Shown: piece by piece, positions 1 to 4,999 of the stretch | Layout of the letters: each line of letters begins with the position of its first letter | How positions within the stretch are numbered: position 1 is the stretch's first letter | The notes under the pieces: model-generated | Seen by the model: the letters and a program-made list of their open reading frames with translations, nothing else | Database searches by the model: none | What the model was told of the DNA's origin: nothing | Assembly (NCBI GenBank): GCA_964369475.1 | Contig: CAYJFK010000077.1 | Span: forward strand, 1 to 9,580 | Origin: CAYJFK01 sp964369475 | GTDB lineage: Bacteria > Bacillota > Clostridia > Oscillospirales > Feifaniaceae | Length of the DNA stretch: 9,580 nucleotides | Direction of reading: 5' to 3' | Position numbers and translations under genes: made by a program

Positions 1-20
1 TTTTCTCCAAGCTGAGAAAA
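1..20. terminator. Possible terminator hairpin downstream of the paralog pair
   Basis: Positions 1-7 (TTTTCTC) and 14-20 (GAGAAAA) are perfect 7-bp inverted repeats around a 6-nt loop. The hairpin lies about 60 bp past the stop of the minus-strand gene 81-692. The stem is AT-rich and sits at the window edge, so any T-tract on the minus strand would lie outside. It could equally serve a gene beyond the left edge. Confidence 0.35.
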
Positions 21-80
21 TTTATTTCTGTCACATTTACAAGATGGCCGCTATCAAACAATTTTGTGCAAATACTTAGC

Positions 81-692
81 TTACTGTTCGTCGCCCTCTT
101 GTTCTTCTGTGATATTATATACATGTTTCATATATTCCAATGTATAATAACTCCCATGCCTGCTCTGTTCCAAAGCTATGCCGTATTCCTTTTCGATCTC
201 CACCTTTGAAGGTATGTCGGCAAATTCAAAATGGCCATCTATCGAAAGACGCTCCTTAAAAATACGCTTAATTAGGGCTAATATTGATGTAAGGTTAAAT
301 ATATCGAGATCCCTTACAAATACAGTCGCTGAGTTTGGGCCCCTCTTTTTAGAGCGTATATCGGAAAATGTACCCCCTTTGCCGTATAGCAAATCGTTAT
401 AATATACAACATCTCCATACTGCTCGGATGGGTATTCGAGGGTTGCCAAAAAATAGTCTGTCTTGCCTTTTTCCATGTCGAGAAAATGCTCCGAAAGCTG
501 CTTTTTTTCTCGGGCTGCCAAGTAGTTTCTTTCGGTATAATCCTCCAAATAACGAGCGGTGCAGAGCTCTAAATAAAATATGTCGCCGCTCTCTTTGTCC
601 ACGATAGGAAATGTCTGATTATCCCTCTCTGACAGATCAAATCCGTAGACACCAAACCAGTAAAAAGGGGTATCTAAATTAATGTACCTCAA
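81..692 (-). CDS. Hypothetical protein, paralog of the gene before it
   Basis: Encodes 203 residues of unrecognised function. The start is TTG at 692-690, preceded by a strong ribosome binding site (GGAGGTGG, about 5 nt upstream). The TTG overlaps the TGA stop of the upstream gene as TTGA, so the two are probably translationally coupled. The protein has no signal peptide or membrane segment and ends in an acidic tail (EEQEGDEQ). It is a diverged paralog of the 689-1237 product. Shared features are an M-[RK]-Y-I start, a W-x(3)-YGF segment near residues 12-18, an EHF...G block in the middle, a hydrophobic helix (ILALIKRIFKERL) and then HFEFADIPSK, which matches HFEFVEIPSK in the partner. A small soluble protein in a tandem paralog pair could be an immunity-type or partner-binding protein, but nothing here proves that. 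Confidence 0.8.
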   Translation of the reverse strand: MRYINLDTPFYWFGVYGFDLSERDNQTFPIVDKESGDIFYLELCTARYLEDYTERNYLAAREKKQLSEHFLDMEKGKTDYFLATLEYPSEQYGDVVYYNDLLYGKGGTFSDIRSKKRGPNSATVFVRDLDIFNLTSILALIKRIFKERLSIDGHFEFADIPSKVEIEKEYGIALEQSRHGSYYTLEYMKHVYNITEEQEGDEQ

Positions 693-1237
693 TTTTCCAC
701 CTCCGCATTGTCGTACAAATACGCAGACTCGGCCGCCTCCCCTTTAGAGGGGATCTCGACAAACTCGAAATGCTCCTCGCCAAAGCCGAGCTGTAAAAAT
801 AGCTTTTTAAGCACCTTTATAACGGTATCCATGTCGCCGACATGCTCCTCATCTACAATAAAATGCCCATAGTGCGGCCTTACAGGAGGGGCGCAAATCT
901 CGGTAATATCGGAACTTTTGTTTATTTCGTGCAGATCTGGGCGGTGATCTCGAAAACTCATATTACATATAAAACTGTATATTTCTCCGCTTTTCATCAG
1001 GTCAAAATGTTCCTTATAGCAAATATATTGCTCGCCCGAAAGTTCCTCCTCGTATGGGGTCTGACGGTTGGCAACACATTCTTCAAAAACTCCAAAGGAG
1101 GAGAGCTCGAACTTGAAAAATAAATGTTCCCCCTCTATGTCGCTCGTTATAAAAAATTCCGCATTTTGCGCCTTTTTCTTCAAAAAGCCATAGTGCGACA
1201 CCCATATACCCATGTGGCGAGTGTGAATGTACTTCAT
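689..1237 (-). CDS. Hypothetical protein, first of a tandem paralog pair
   Basis: Encodes 182 residues of unrecognised function. It starts at ATG 1237-1235 behind a strong ribosome binding site (AAGGAGG, 5 nt spacing). No signal peptide or transmembrane helix is visible. The C-terminal part has a hydrophobic helix (TVIKVLKKLFLQL) followed by HFEFVEIPSK, the best-conserved block shared with the 81-692 product. The N-terminus (MKYIHTRHMGIWVSHYGF) also aligns with that protein. Its TGA stop overlaps the TTG start of the second gene. The pair appears to have its own promoter at 1271-1298, just inside the terminator of the preceding DHH gene, so it is probably a separate two-gene unit. Base composition looks more AT-rich than the ygiQ gene to the right. 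I cannot assign a family. Confidence 0.8.
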   Translation of the reverse strand: MKYIHTRHMGIWVSHYGFLKKKAQNAEFFITSDIEGEHLFFKFELSSFGVFEECVANRQTPYEEELSGEQYICYKEHFDLMKSGEIYSFICNMSFRDHRPDLHEINKSSDITEICAPPVRPHYGHFIVDEEHVGDMDTVIKVLKKLFLQLGFGEEHFEFVEIPSKGEAAESAYLYDNAEVEN

Positions 1238-1270
1238 GTATCCTCCTTAAACTTGCAAAACTGAATGTAG

Positions 1271-1298
1271 AATATACGCAAAAAGCCGACTATCGCAA
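1271..1298 (-). promoter_or_regulatory. Candidate sigma-A promoter for the paralog pair
   Basis: On the minus strand a -35 TTGCGA (1298-1293) is followed by 16 bp and a -10 TATATT (1276-1271), about 33 nt before the ATG at 1237. The -35 box lies in the distal arm of the terminator hairpin of the upstream gene, so terminator and promoter overlap. Match is 4/6 and 5/6 to consensus. Confidence 0.45.
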
Positions 1299-1347
1299 CG
1301 CTTCAATTAGACAATATCTGCATGAAGTAGGTGCGAAGGTCGGCCTT
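1280..1347 (-). terminator. Long Rho-independent terminator of the DHH gene
   Basis: Read on the minus strand, GCCGAC (1344-1339) pairs with GTCGGC (1290-1285), CGCA (1335-1332) with TGCG (1297-1294), and CTTCA (1327-1323) with TGAAG (1305-1301). Small internal loops separate these helices, and a 17-nt loop closes them. The outer stem is followed by TTTTT (1284-1280). It starts about 14 bp after the stop at 1361. The stem is longer and more segmented than usual for an intrinsic terminator. Confidence 0.75.
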
Positions 1348-1360
1348 TAAAGGCATATTT

Positions 1361-2278
1361 TTATTTATTTAGCTCGACAATCTCGTCGAGGAGCATCGGC
1401 ACTTTTTCGGGCATTGTCTCGTCAGAGAACTGACAAGTTCCTACCTTGTCGTGACCGCCGCCGCCATATTTCAGCATGAGCGAGCCGACATTTACCTTGC
1501 TTGTGCGATTTAAAACGCTGTGACCGACAGCGACCGAACAACCCATGCCGCCACGACCCGAAACGATCCAAGCCGAGATGTTGCATTGGGGGTACATGCT
1601 GTATATCAAAAATCTGTTACCTGTGTAAATTGTCTCTAGTCCACGAAGGTCGGAAATAACGACCTCGTCACGAACCTCTGTATGGTCGATTACCATCTTC
1701 TTAAAGCGCTCTGTTTGAATGTTGTACATCTCGACACGCTCTTTAATGTCGGGCAGCTCCAAAATTTCTTCGACCTGCATAGAGCGGCACCATTCGATGG
1801 TCTTTTCCATTAGCTGATAGTTACTTATTGTAAAATCTCTAAATCTGCCAAGACCTGTCCTGGGATCCATAATAAATCCAAGCAAAATCCAACCTGTGGG
1901 GTTTTGGATTTCGTCTATCGTAAGGTCGGCCGAGTCGACCTTGTCGACACCTACCATCATAGCTTCAAGGCCTTTAAACTTTTCTGCGCCGCCGTAGTAG
2001 TCGTAAATAACCCTTGCCGCACTGGGGCACTGACGGCTCTCGCCTGTGTATTTTCCATCGTGCGCAGCTCTTTCAGCTTCGCTCGAATGGTGGTCAAACC
2101 AAAGTCCGCACCCTTCAACAAATGGCACGTTGGCAAGGCAGTCGTCTGGACCTACTTCAATTAGACCGTCTTGCAAATCCTTTGGGTGAACGAATTTATA
2201 AGAGTCAATAATTCCTGCCTCTTTAAGCAAAACTGCACAGGCAAGACCGTCGAAGTCGGAACGTGTTAATAATCTCAT
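1361..2278 (-). CDS. DHH/DHHA1 family phosphoesterase
   Basis: Encodes a 305-residue cytosolic, metal-dependent phosphoesterase of the DHH superfamily, whose members include exopolyphosphatases, pyrophosphatases and nano-RNase/pAp phosphatases. Visible motifs are SDFDG (residues 7-11, metal-binding aspartates), FDHHSS (61-66, the name-giving DHH), a D-x(2)-DSAD segment (112-118) and a C-terminal DHHA1 glycine block GGGGH (272-276) that binds substrate. The order and spacing fit an intact two-domain enzyme. ATG at 2278 is chosen because AGGGGG lies 7 nt upstream; a TTG at 2302 would add eight residues but would place that ribosome binding site inside the coding region. Clostridial homologs of this type are often annotated as exopolyphosphatase, but polyphosphate, nanoRNA and pAp cannot be told apart by eye. 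It is a single gene with its own candidate promoter and terminator. Confidence 0.9.
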   Translation of the reverse strand: MRLLTRSDFDGLACAVLLKEAGIIDSYKFVHPKDLQDGLIEVGPDDCLANVPFVEGCGLWFDHHSSEAERAAHDGKYTGESRQCPSAARVIYDYYGGAEKFKGLEAMMVGVDKVDSADLTIDEIQNPTGWILLGFIMDPRTGLGRFRDFTISNYQLMEKTIEWCRSMQVEEILELPDIKERVEMYNIQTERFKKMVIDHTEVRDEVVISDLRGLETIYTGNRFLIYSMYPQCNISAWIVSGRGGMGCSVAVGHSVLNRTSKVNVGSLMLKYGGGGHDKVGTCQFSDETMPEKVPMLLDEIVELNK

Positions 2279-2341
2279 TAATTTTCCCCCTAAATATATC
2301 AAGTGTTATTATTATGATGTGTAGGTATATTTTGCGGACAC

Positions 2342-2369
2342 ATTATAATTTTATCAAATAAATTTGTAA
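2342..2369 (-). promoter_or_regulatory. Candidate promoter of the DHH gene
   Basis: The minus strand has a perfect -10 TATAAT (2347-2342), with TTACAA (2369-2364) 16 bp upstream as a weak -35 (3/6). The leader to the ATG would be about 55 nt. The -35 is one arm of the palindrome at 2364-2376, so a regulator bound there could block RNA polymerase. Confidence 0.45.
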
Positions 2370-2376
2370 TTTACAA
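2364..2376. promoter_or_regulatory. Palindrome TTGTAA-T-TTACAA, possible operator
   Basis: A perfect 6-1-6 inverted repeat overlaps the candidate -35 of the DHH gene. A related sequence, AATTTACAAATT, lies about 25 bp further upstream (2401-2412). The size fits a small dimeric repressor site; no regulator is identified. Confidence 0.35.
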
Positions 2377-2412
2377 GAGGCAATTTCACACTTTTCACAG
2401 AAATTTACAAAT

Positions 2413-2426
2413 TATTCACGTGAATA
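2413..2426. promoter_or_regulatory. Perfect 14-bp palindrome centred on CACGTG
   Basis: TATTCACGTGAATA is perfectly self-complementary and lies between the ygiQ stop (2459) and the DHH promoter. It has no loop and no following T-run, so it looks more like a protein-binding site than a terminator. The rest of 2279-2458 is AT-rich with no gene. Confidence 0.35.
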
Positions 2427-2458
2427 TACACCCTTACGAGTGGAAGGTACGCATAAAT

Positions 2459-4549
2459 CTACTTTTTGGGCTTAGAACCACGCTTTGCCCCTCTGCCACC
2501 CTGTTGCGCACCCTTTGCGCCTCTGTCGCTATGAGCTGTTCTTTTTGCGCTCTTGTCGCTGTGAAGCGCACCCTTTGCACCTCTGTCACCGTGGGGCGCA
2601 CTTCTTGCACTCTTGTCTCCGTGCAGCGCACTCTTTACACCTCTGTCGCCGTGGGGCGCACTTCTTGCGTTTTTATCGCCCTGTTGCGCACTTCTTGCAC
2701 TCTTGTCTCCGTGAGATGCACCCCTTGCGCCTCTATCTCCCTGTGATGCGCCCTTGGCAGAGCTTCCTGCCTTGCCATCTGTGCGCCCGGGTGGGACAAG
2801 ACAGTGCGGAGCACGGCCTATTAAGTCAGTCCTGCCAGCTTCTGTCAGCGCCTGACGTACGAGCTCGTGGTTATTAGGGCGGAAAAATTGTAGCAAGGCA
2901 CGCTGCTTGTCCTTGTCCTTTTGATCCTTTGCAACATATAGCGCATTGCCCTGCTCGTCGGTCTCGGTGTAGTACATGGCGGTCGACATCGTGCCGGGGG
3001 TCGGGTAGAAGTCCTGCACCTGTTCGGGGCGCAGTCCGCTTTCCTTTAGGTAGATTGCAAGCTTAATTGCCGAGTTTAGTGTCGATGCAGGGTGTGACGA
3101 CATGAGGTATGGCACTAAAAATTGCTTTTTGCCAAGCTTTTTGTTTAGCGCCTTGTATTTTGCCGTAAAGCTGTCGAATACCTCTTGCGGCGGCTTGCCC
3201 ATGCTAATTAGCACTTCCTCCGCTATGTGCTCGGGGGCTACCTTTAGCTGGCCTGAAATGTGGTGCTCTGTAAGCTCTCTGAAAAAACGATCGGAGCTGT
3301 CGAGCATCATAAAGTCGTATCTAAGCCCCGAACGGACAAAGACCTTCTTTACCCCTTTTATCGCCCTCATTTCGCCGAGAATATCTAAAAACTCGGCATG
3401 GCTTACATCCAAATTCGGGCATGGTGTGGGGGCAAGACATCGCCTGTCAGGGCATACACCCTCGGTAATTTGCTTTTTACAAGCGGTGGCACGGAAGTTT
3501 GCCGTAGGGCCTCCGACATCGTGAATGTATCCTTTAAAGCCCTCTCTGTGCACCATTGCCTTTGCCTCGTTAACAAGACTCTCCTTGCTACGAGAGGTAA
3601 CGGCTCTGCTCTGATGTAGCGTTAAGGCGCAAAAACTGCAACAGCCAAAACAGCCCCTGTTTTGAATTATCGAAAACTCAACCTCCTCGATTGCCGGCAC
3701 ATGCTCGGTGTAGGAGGGGTGAGGGGCATACATGTAAGGCAGCTCGTAGACCCTGTCAAATTCATCTTGCGGCAGTGGAGGATATGGCGGATTTTGCTTT
3801 ATAAAGATCGTGCCGTACTGCTGATAAAGCGGCTTGCCACGCACGGCATCTTGCTCCCTGTACTGCGTGACGGTAGCCGACATATATGCTTTTTTATTGT
3901 ACTTTAATGTGTCGTAATCGGGCAAAATTATGCCGTCGCCCTCGGGCTGTTCGACACGGCTTACCGTCGAGCGTATGCCGTTAAGGTCTTGGCCGCTTTC
4001 AAGTCGCCTTGCCACTTCCCTAATGGGTGACTCTCCCATGCCGTATATAAGAAGATCTGCACCGCTGTCGAGTAGTACCGAGCGGCGCACGGCGTTGTCC
4101 CAGTAGTCGTAGTGAGCAAATCGGCGGAGCGAGGCCTCTATGCCGCCTATTATGACAGGCACACCGGGGGCGGCAGCTCTTATTGCGTTTGAATAGACAG
4201 TAACCGCCCTATCTGGGCGAGCTCCTGCCATGCCGCCTGCCGTGTATGCATCGTCCCTGCGGCGGCGCTTGGCGGCTGTATAGTGGTTTACCATCGAGTC
4301 GATGTTGCCGCTGTTTACAAGAAAGGCATACTTTGGTATGCCGAGCGTTAGGAAGGATTTTAAGTTTTTATAATCGGGCTGGCTTATTATACCGACCGTG
4401 TAGCCGTCGGCCTCAAGAACACGGCCGATTATGGCTGTGCCAAAACTTGGATGATCGACATATGCGTCTCCCGTTACTATAACAAAGTCGGGGCGATCTA
4501 TTCCGAGGGAGCGGAGTTCCTCTTGTGTCATGGGTAAAAAATGGGGCAT
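2459..4549 (-). CDS. ygiQ: YgiQ family radical SAM protein with repeat tail
   Basis: Encodes 696 residues. The N-terminal region (MPHFLPMTQEELRSLG, then VTGDAYVDHPSFG at 25-37) is the YgiQ UPF0313 signature. Further family blocks are GGIEASLRRFAHYDYW (135-150) and the 4Fe-4S radical SAM cysteines C300-x3-C304-x2-C307. Extra cysteines follow at 357, 366, 371 and 377. HDVGGPTANF (343-352), KVAPEH (436-441) and the C-terminal DUF3362-like KDKQRALLQFFRPNN (546-560) complete it. The reaction of YgiQ is not established. ATG 4549 is chosen because AAGGA lies 5 nt upstream and family similarity begins there. The same frame stays open upstream to 4780, but that stretch is low-complexity inverted-repeat sequence. 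Residues 604-696 form a basic tandem-repeat tail beyond the usual family end. No promoter was recognised upstream. Confidence 0.93.
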   Translation of the reverse strand: MPHFLPMTQEELRSLGIDRPDFVIVTGDAYVDHPSFGTAIIGRVLEADGYTVGIISQPDYKNLKSFLTLGIPKYAFLVNSGNIDSMVNHYTAAKRRRRDDAYTAGGMAGARPDRAVTVYSNAIRAAAPGVPVIIGGIEASLRRFAHYDYWDNAVRRSVLLDSGADLLIYGMGESPIREVARRLESGQDLNGIRSTVSRVEQPEGDGIILPDYDTLKYNKKAYMSATVTQYREQDAVRGKPLYQQYGTIFIKQNPPYPPLPQDEFDRVYELPYMYAPHPSYTEHVPAIEEVEFSIIQNRGCFGCCSFCALTLHQSRAVTSRSKESLVNEAKAMVHREGFKGYIHDVGGPTANFRATACKKQITEGVCPDRRCLAPTPCPNLDVSHAEFLDILGEMRAIKGVKKVFVRSGLRYDFMMLDSSDRFFRELTEHHISGQLKVAPEHIAEEVLISMGKPPQEVFDSFTAKYKALNKKLGKKQFLVPYLMSSHPASTLNSAIKLAIYLKESGLRPEQVQDFYPTPGTMSTAMYYTETDEQGNALYVAKDQKDKDKQRALLQFFRPNNHELVRQALTEAGRTDLIGRAPHCLVPPGRTDGKAGSSAKGASQGDRGARGASHGDKSARSAQQGDKNARSAPHGDRGVKSALHGDKSARSAPHGDRGAKGALHSDKSAKRTAHSDRGAKGAQQGGRGAKRGSKPKK
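2471..2740 (-). repeat. 30-bp tandem repeat coding a basic 10-residue repeat tail
   Basis: Nine consecutive 30-bp units, with no indels, encode residues 604-693 of the YgiQ protein. The consensus is G-D-[RK]-[GS]-A-[RK]-[SG]-A-x-[HQ]. Examples are GDRGARGASH, GDKSARSAPH and SDKSAKRTAH; the last unit (GGRGAKRGSK) is degenerate and is followed by PKK. The tail is strongly basic and probably disordered. KS-type and RG-type units partly alternate, which suggests duplication of 60-bp pairs. Basic tails of this kind often bind nucleic acid; that role here is inference. Confidence 0.9.
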
Positions 4550-4573
4550 AGATAGTCCTTTCGGTTTTGGTTG

Positions 4574-4592
4574 TGATGTGCGGTGCACATCA
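4574..4592. repeat. 8-bp inverted repeat hairpin
   Basis: TGATGTGC and GCACATCA pair perfectly around a GGT loop, just upstream of the ygiQ ribosome binding site. In the ygiQ mRNA leader, if transcribed, it would form a stable hairpin about 25 nt before the start codon. Confidence 0.6.
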
Positions 4593-4600
4593 TGTGAGAG

Positions 4601-4615
4601 GGCGACATTGTCGCC
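4601..4615. repeat. GGCGAC-ATT-GTCGCC hairpin
   Basis: A perfect 6-bp stem with a 3-nt loop. The arm GTCGCC recurs in the inverted repeat at 4691-4708 and at 4781-4786, tying this hairpin to the larger repeat nest. Confidence 0.55.
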
Positions 4616-4630
4616 TGTGGGGAAAAAGGG

Positions 4631-4646
4631 GGCGCTCGACTGCAAG
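4631..4646 (+). repeat. Dispersed 16-bp motif, copy 1
   Basis: GGCGCTCGACTGCAAG matches GGCGCTTGACTGTAAG at 9562-9577 at 14 of 16 positions in the same orientation; both differences are C-to-T. Both copies are intergenic. This suggests a dispersed repeat family in the genome. Confidence 0.4.
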
Positions 4647-4690
4647 TCTTTCGCTTGTTTTTGCTTTGCCGCTCCAGTGGGGGCGGCTGG

Positions 4691-4708
4691 GTCGCCCTGC
4701 GGGGCGAC
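4691..4708. repeat. GTCGCCC / GGGCGAC hairpin
   Basis: A perfect 7-bp GC-rich stem with a 4-nt loop (TGCG). No T-tract follows on either strand, so it is not an obvious intrinsic terminator. Confidence 0.55.
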
Positions 4709-4710
4709 AC

Positions 4711-4767
4711 ACTTTGCGGCGGAGCAAGCACCCATAACAACAGGCAGCGCCGCCTTCGCCGCAAAGT
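4711..4767. repeat. 11-bp perfect inverted repeat
   Basis: ACTTTGCGGCG (4711-4721) and CGCCGCAAAGT (4757-4767) are exact reverse complements separated by 35 bp. It lies directly between the 4691-4708 hairpin and the 14-bp inverted repeat at 4770-4819. Confidence 0.65.
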
Positions 4768-4769
4768 AC

Positions 4770-4819
4770 ATGTGCGGCATGTCGCCTACTTTATTTTACC
4801 TCGAGGACATGCCGCACAT
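4770..4819. repeat. 14-bp perfect inverted repeat
   Basis: ATGTGCGGCATGTC (4770-4783) and GACATGCCGCACAT (4806-4819) are exact reverse complements around a 22-bp AT-richer loop. This is the longest perfect stem in the window. The outer part ATGTGCGG also occurs at 4576-4583. There is no T-run after either arm. Confidence 0.7.
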
Positions 4820-4907
4820 ACAGCCGCCCTTTGGTCGTGGTGCGTTAGCCGTAACAGTTGCGCCGCTTGGGTGGCAAATCATGCCAAACGGTATATCGCC
4901 TATCTGA

Positions 4908-4941
4908 GTGCTCCGAGCTCAAACAATGCTCTGCGGAGCAC
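4908..4941. repeat. GTGCTCCG / CGGAGCAC inverted repeat
   Basis: A perfect 8-bp stem around an 18-bp loop, with a further GAGC/GCTC pairing possible inside. No T-tract follows on either strand. Confidence 0.55.
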
Positions 4942-4954
4942 GCCGCCTGTGAGT

Positions 4955-4985
4955 GGGAGGGGGTGGCCGCAGCCAGCCCCCTCCC
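4955..4985. repeat. G-rich hairpin after the LysM-secretin-N gene
   Basis: GGGAGGGGG (4955-4963) pairs with CCCCCTCCC (4977-4985), and GGC (4965-4967) with GCC (4972-4974) inside. It starts 14 bp past the stop at 5000 of the minus-strand gene. It could stop transcription or protect the 3' end, but the canonical T-run is absent, so I do not call it a terminator with confidence. Confidence 0.55.
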
Positions 4986-4999
4986 CGAACGGGTGGCGC

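Larger units (their letters stand above)
4550..4999. other. GC-rich intergenic region dense in inverted repeats
   Basis: This 450-bp gap between the LysM-secretin-N gene and ygiQ has no convincing gene on either strand. It is visibly more GC-rich than its flanks and holds at least seven perfect inverted repeats: 4574-4592, 4601-4615, 4691-4708, 4711-4767, 4770-4819, 4908-4941 and 4955-4985. Short words recur in them: ATGTGCGG at 4576 and 4770, inverted at 4812; GTCGCC or its complement at 4601, 4610, 4691, 4703 and 4781. It looks like a nest of REP-like elements. I saw no clear terminal repeats, target duplication or promoter. Confidence 0.7.

Noticed and set aside
2279..2302. TTG start for the DHH protein eight codons upstream
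   Set aside because: The AGGGGG ribosome binding site would then lie inside the coding region; ATG 2278 is at the right distance and starts at the family's conserved N-terminus.
2420..2877. Plus-strand reading frames with Cys/Ser/Thr- or His/Leu-rich repeats
   Set aside because: They are antisense shadows of the 30-bp repeat that codes the YgiQ tail; no ribosome binding site or independent support.
4550..4780. N-terminal extension of the YgiQ protein by 77 residues
   Set aside because: The frame is open, but the sequence is low-complexity and made of inverted repeats. Family similarity and a good ribosome binding site both begin at ATG 4549.
4574..4985. CRISPR array or integron attC array
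   Set aside because: The inverted repeats differ in sequence and spacing, there are no regular direct repeats with spacers, and no integrase core site or cas gene is present.
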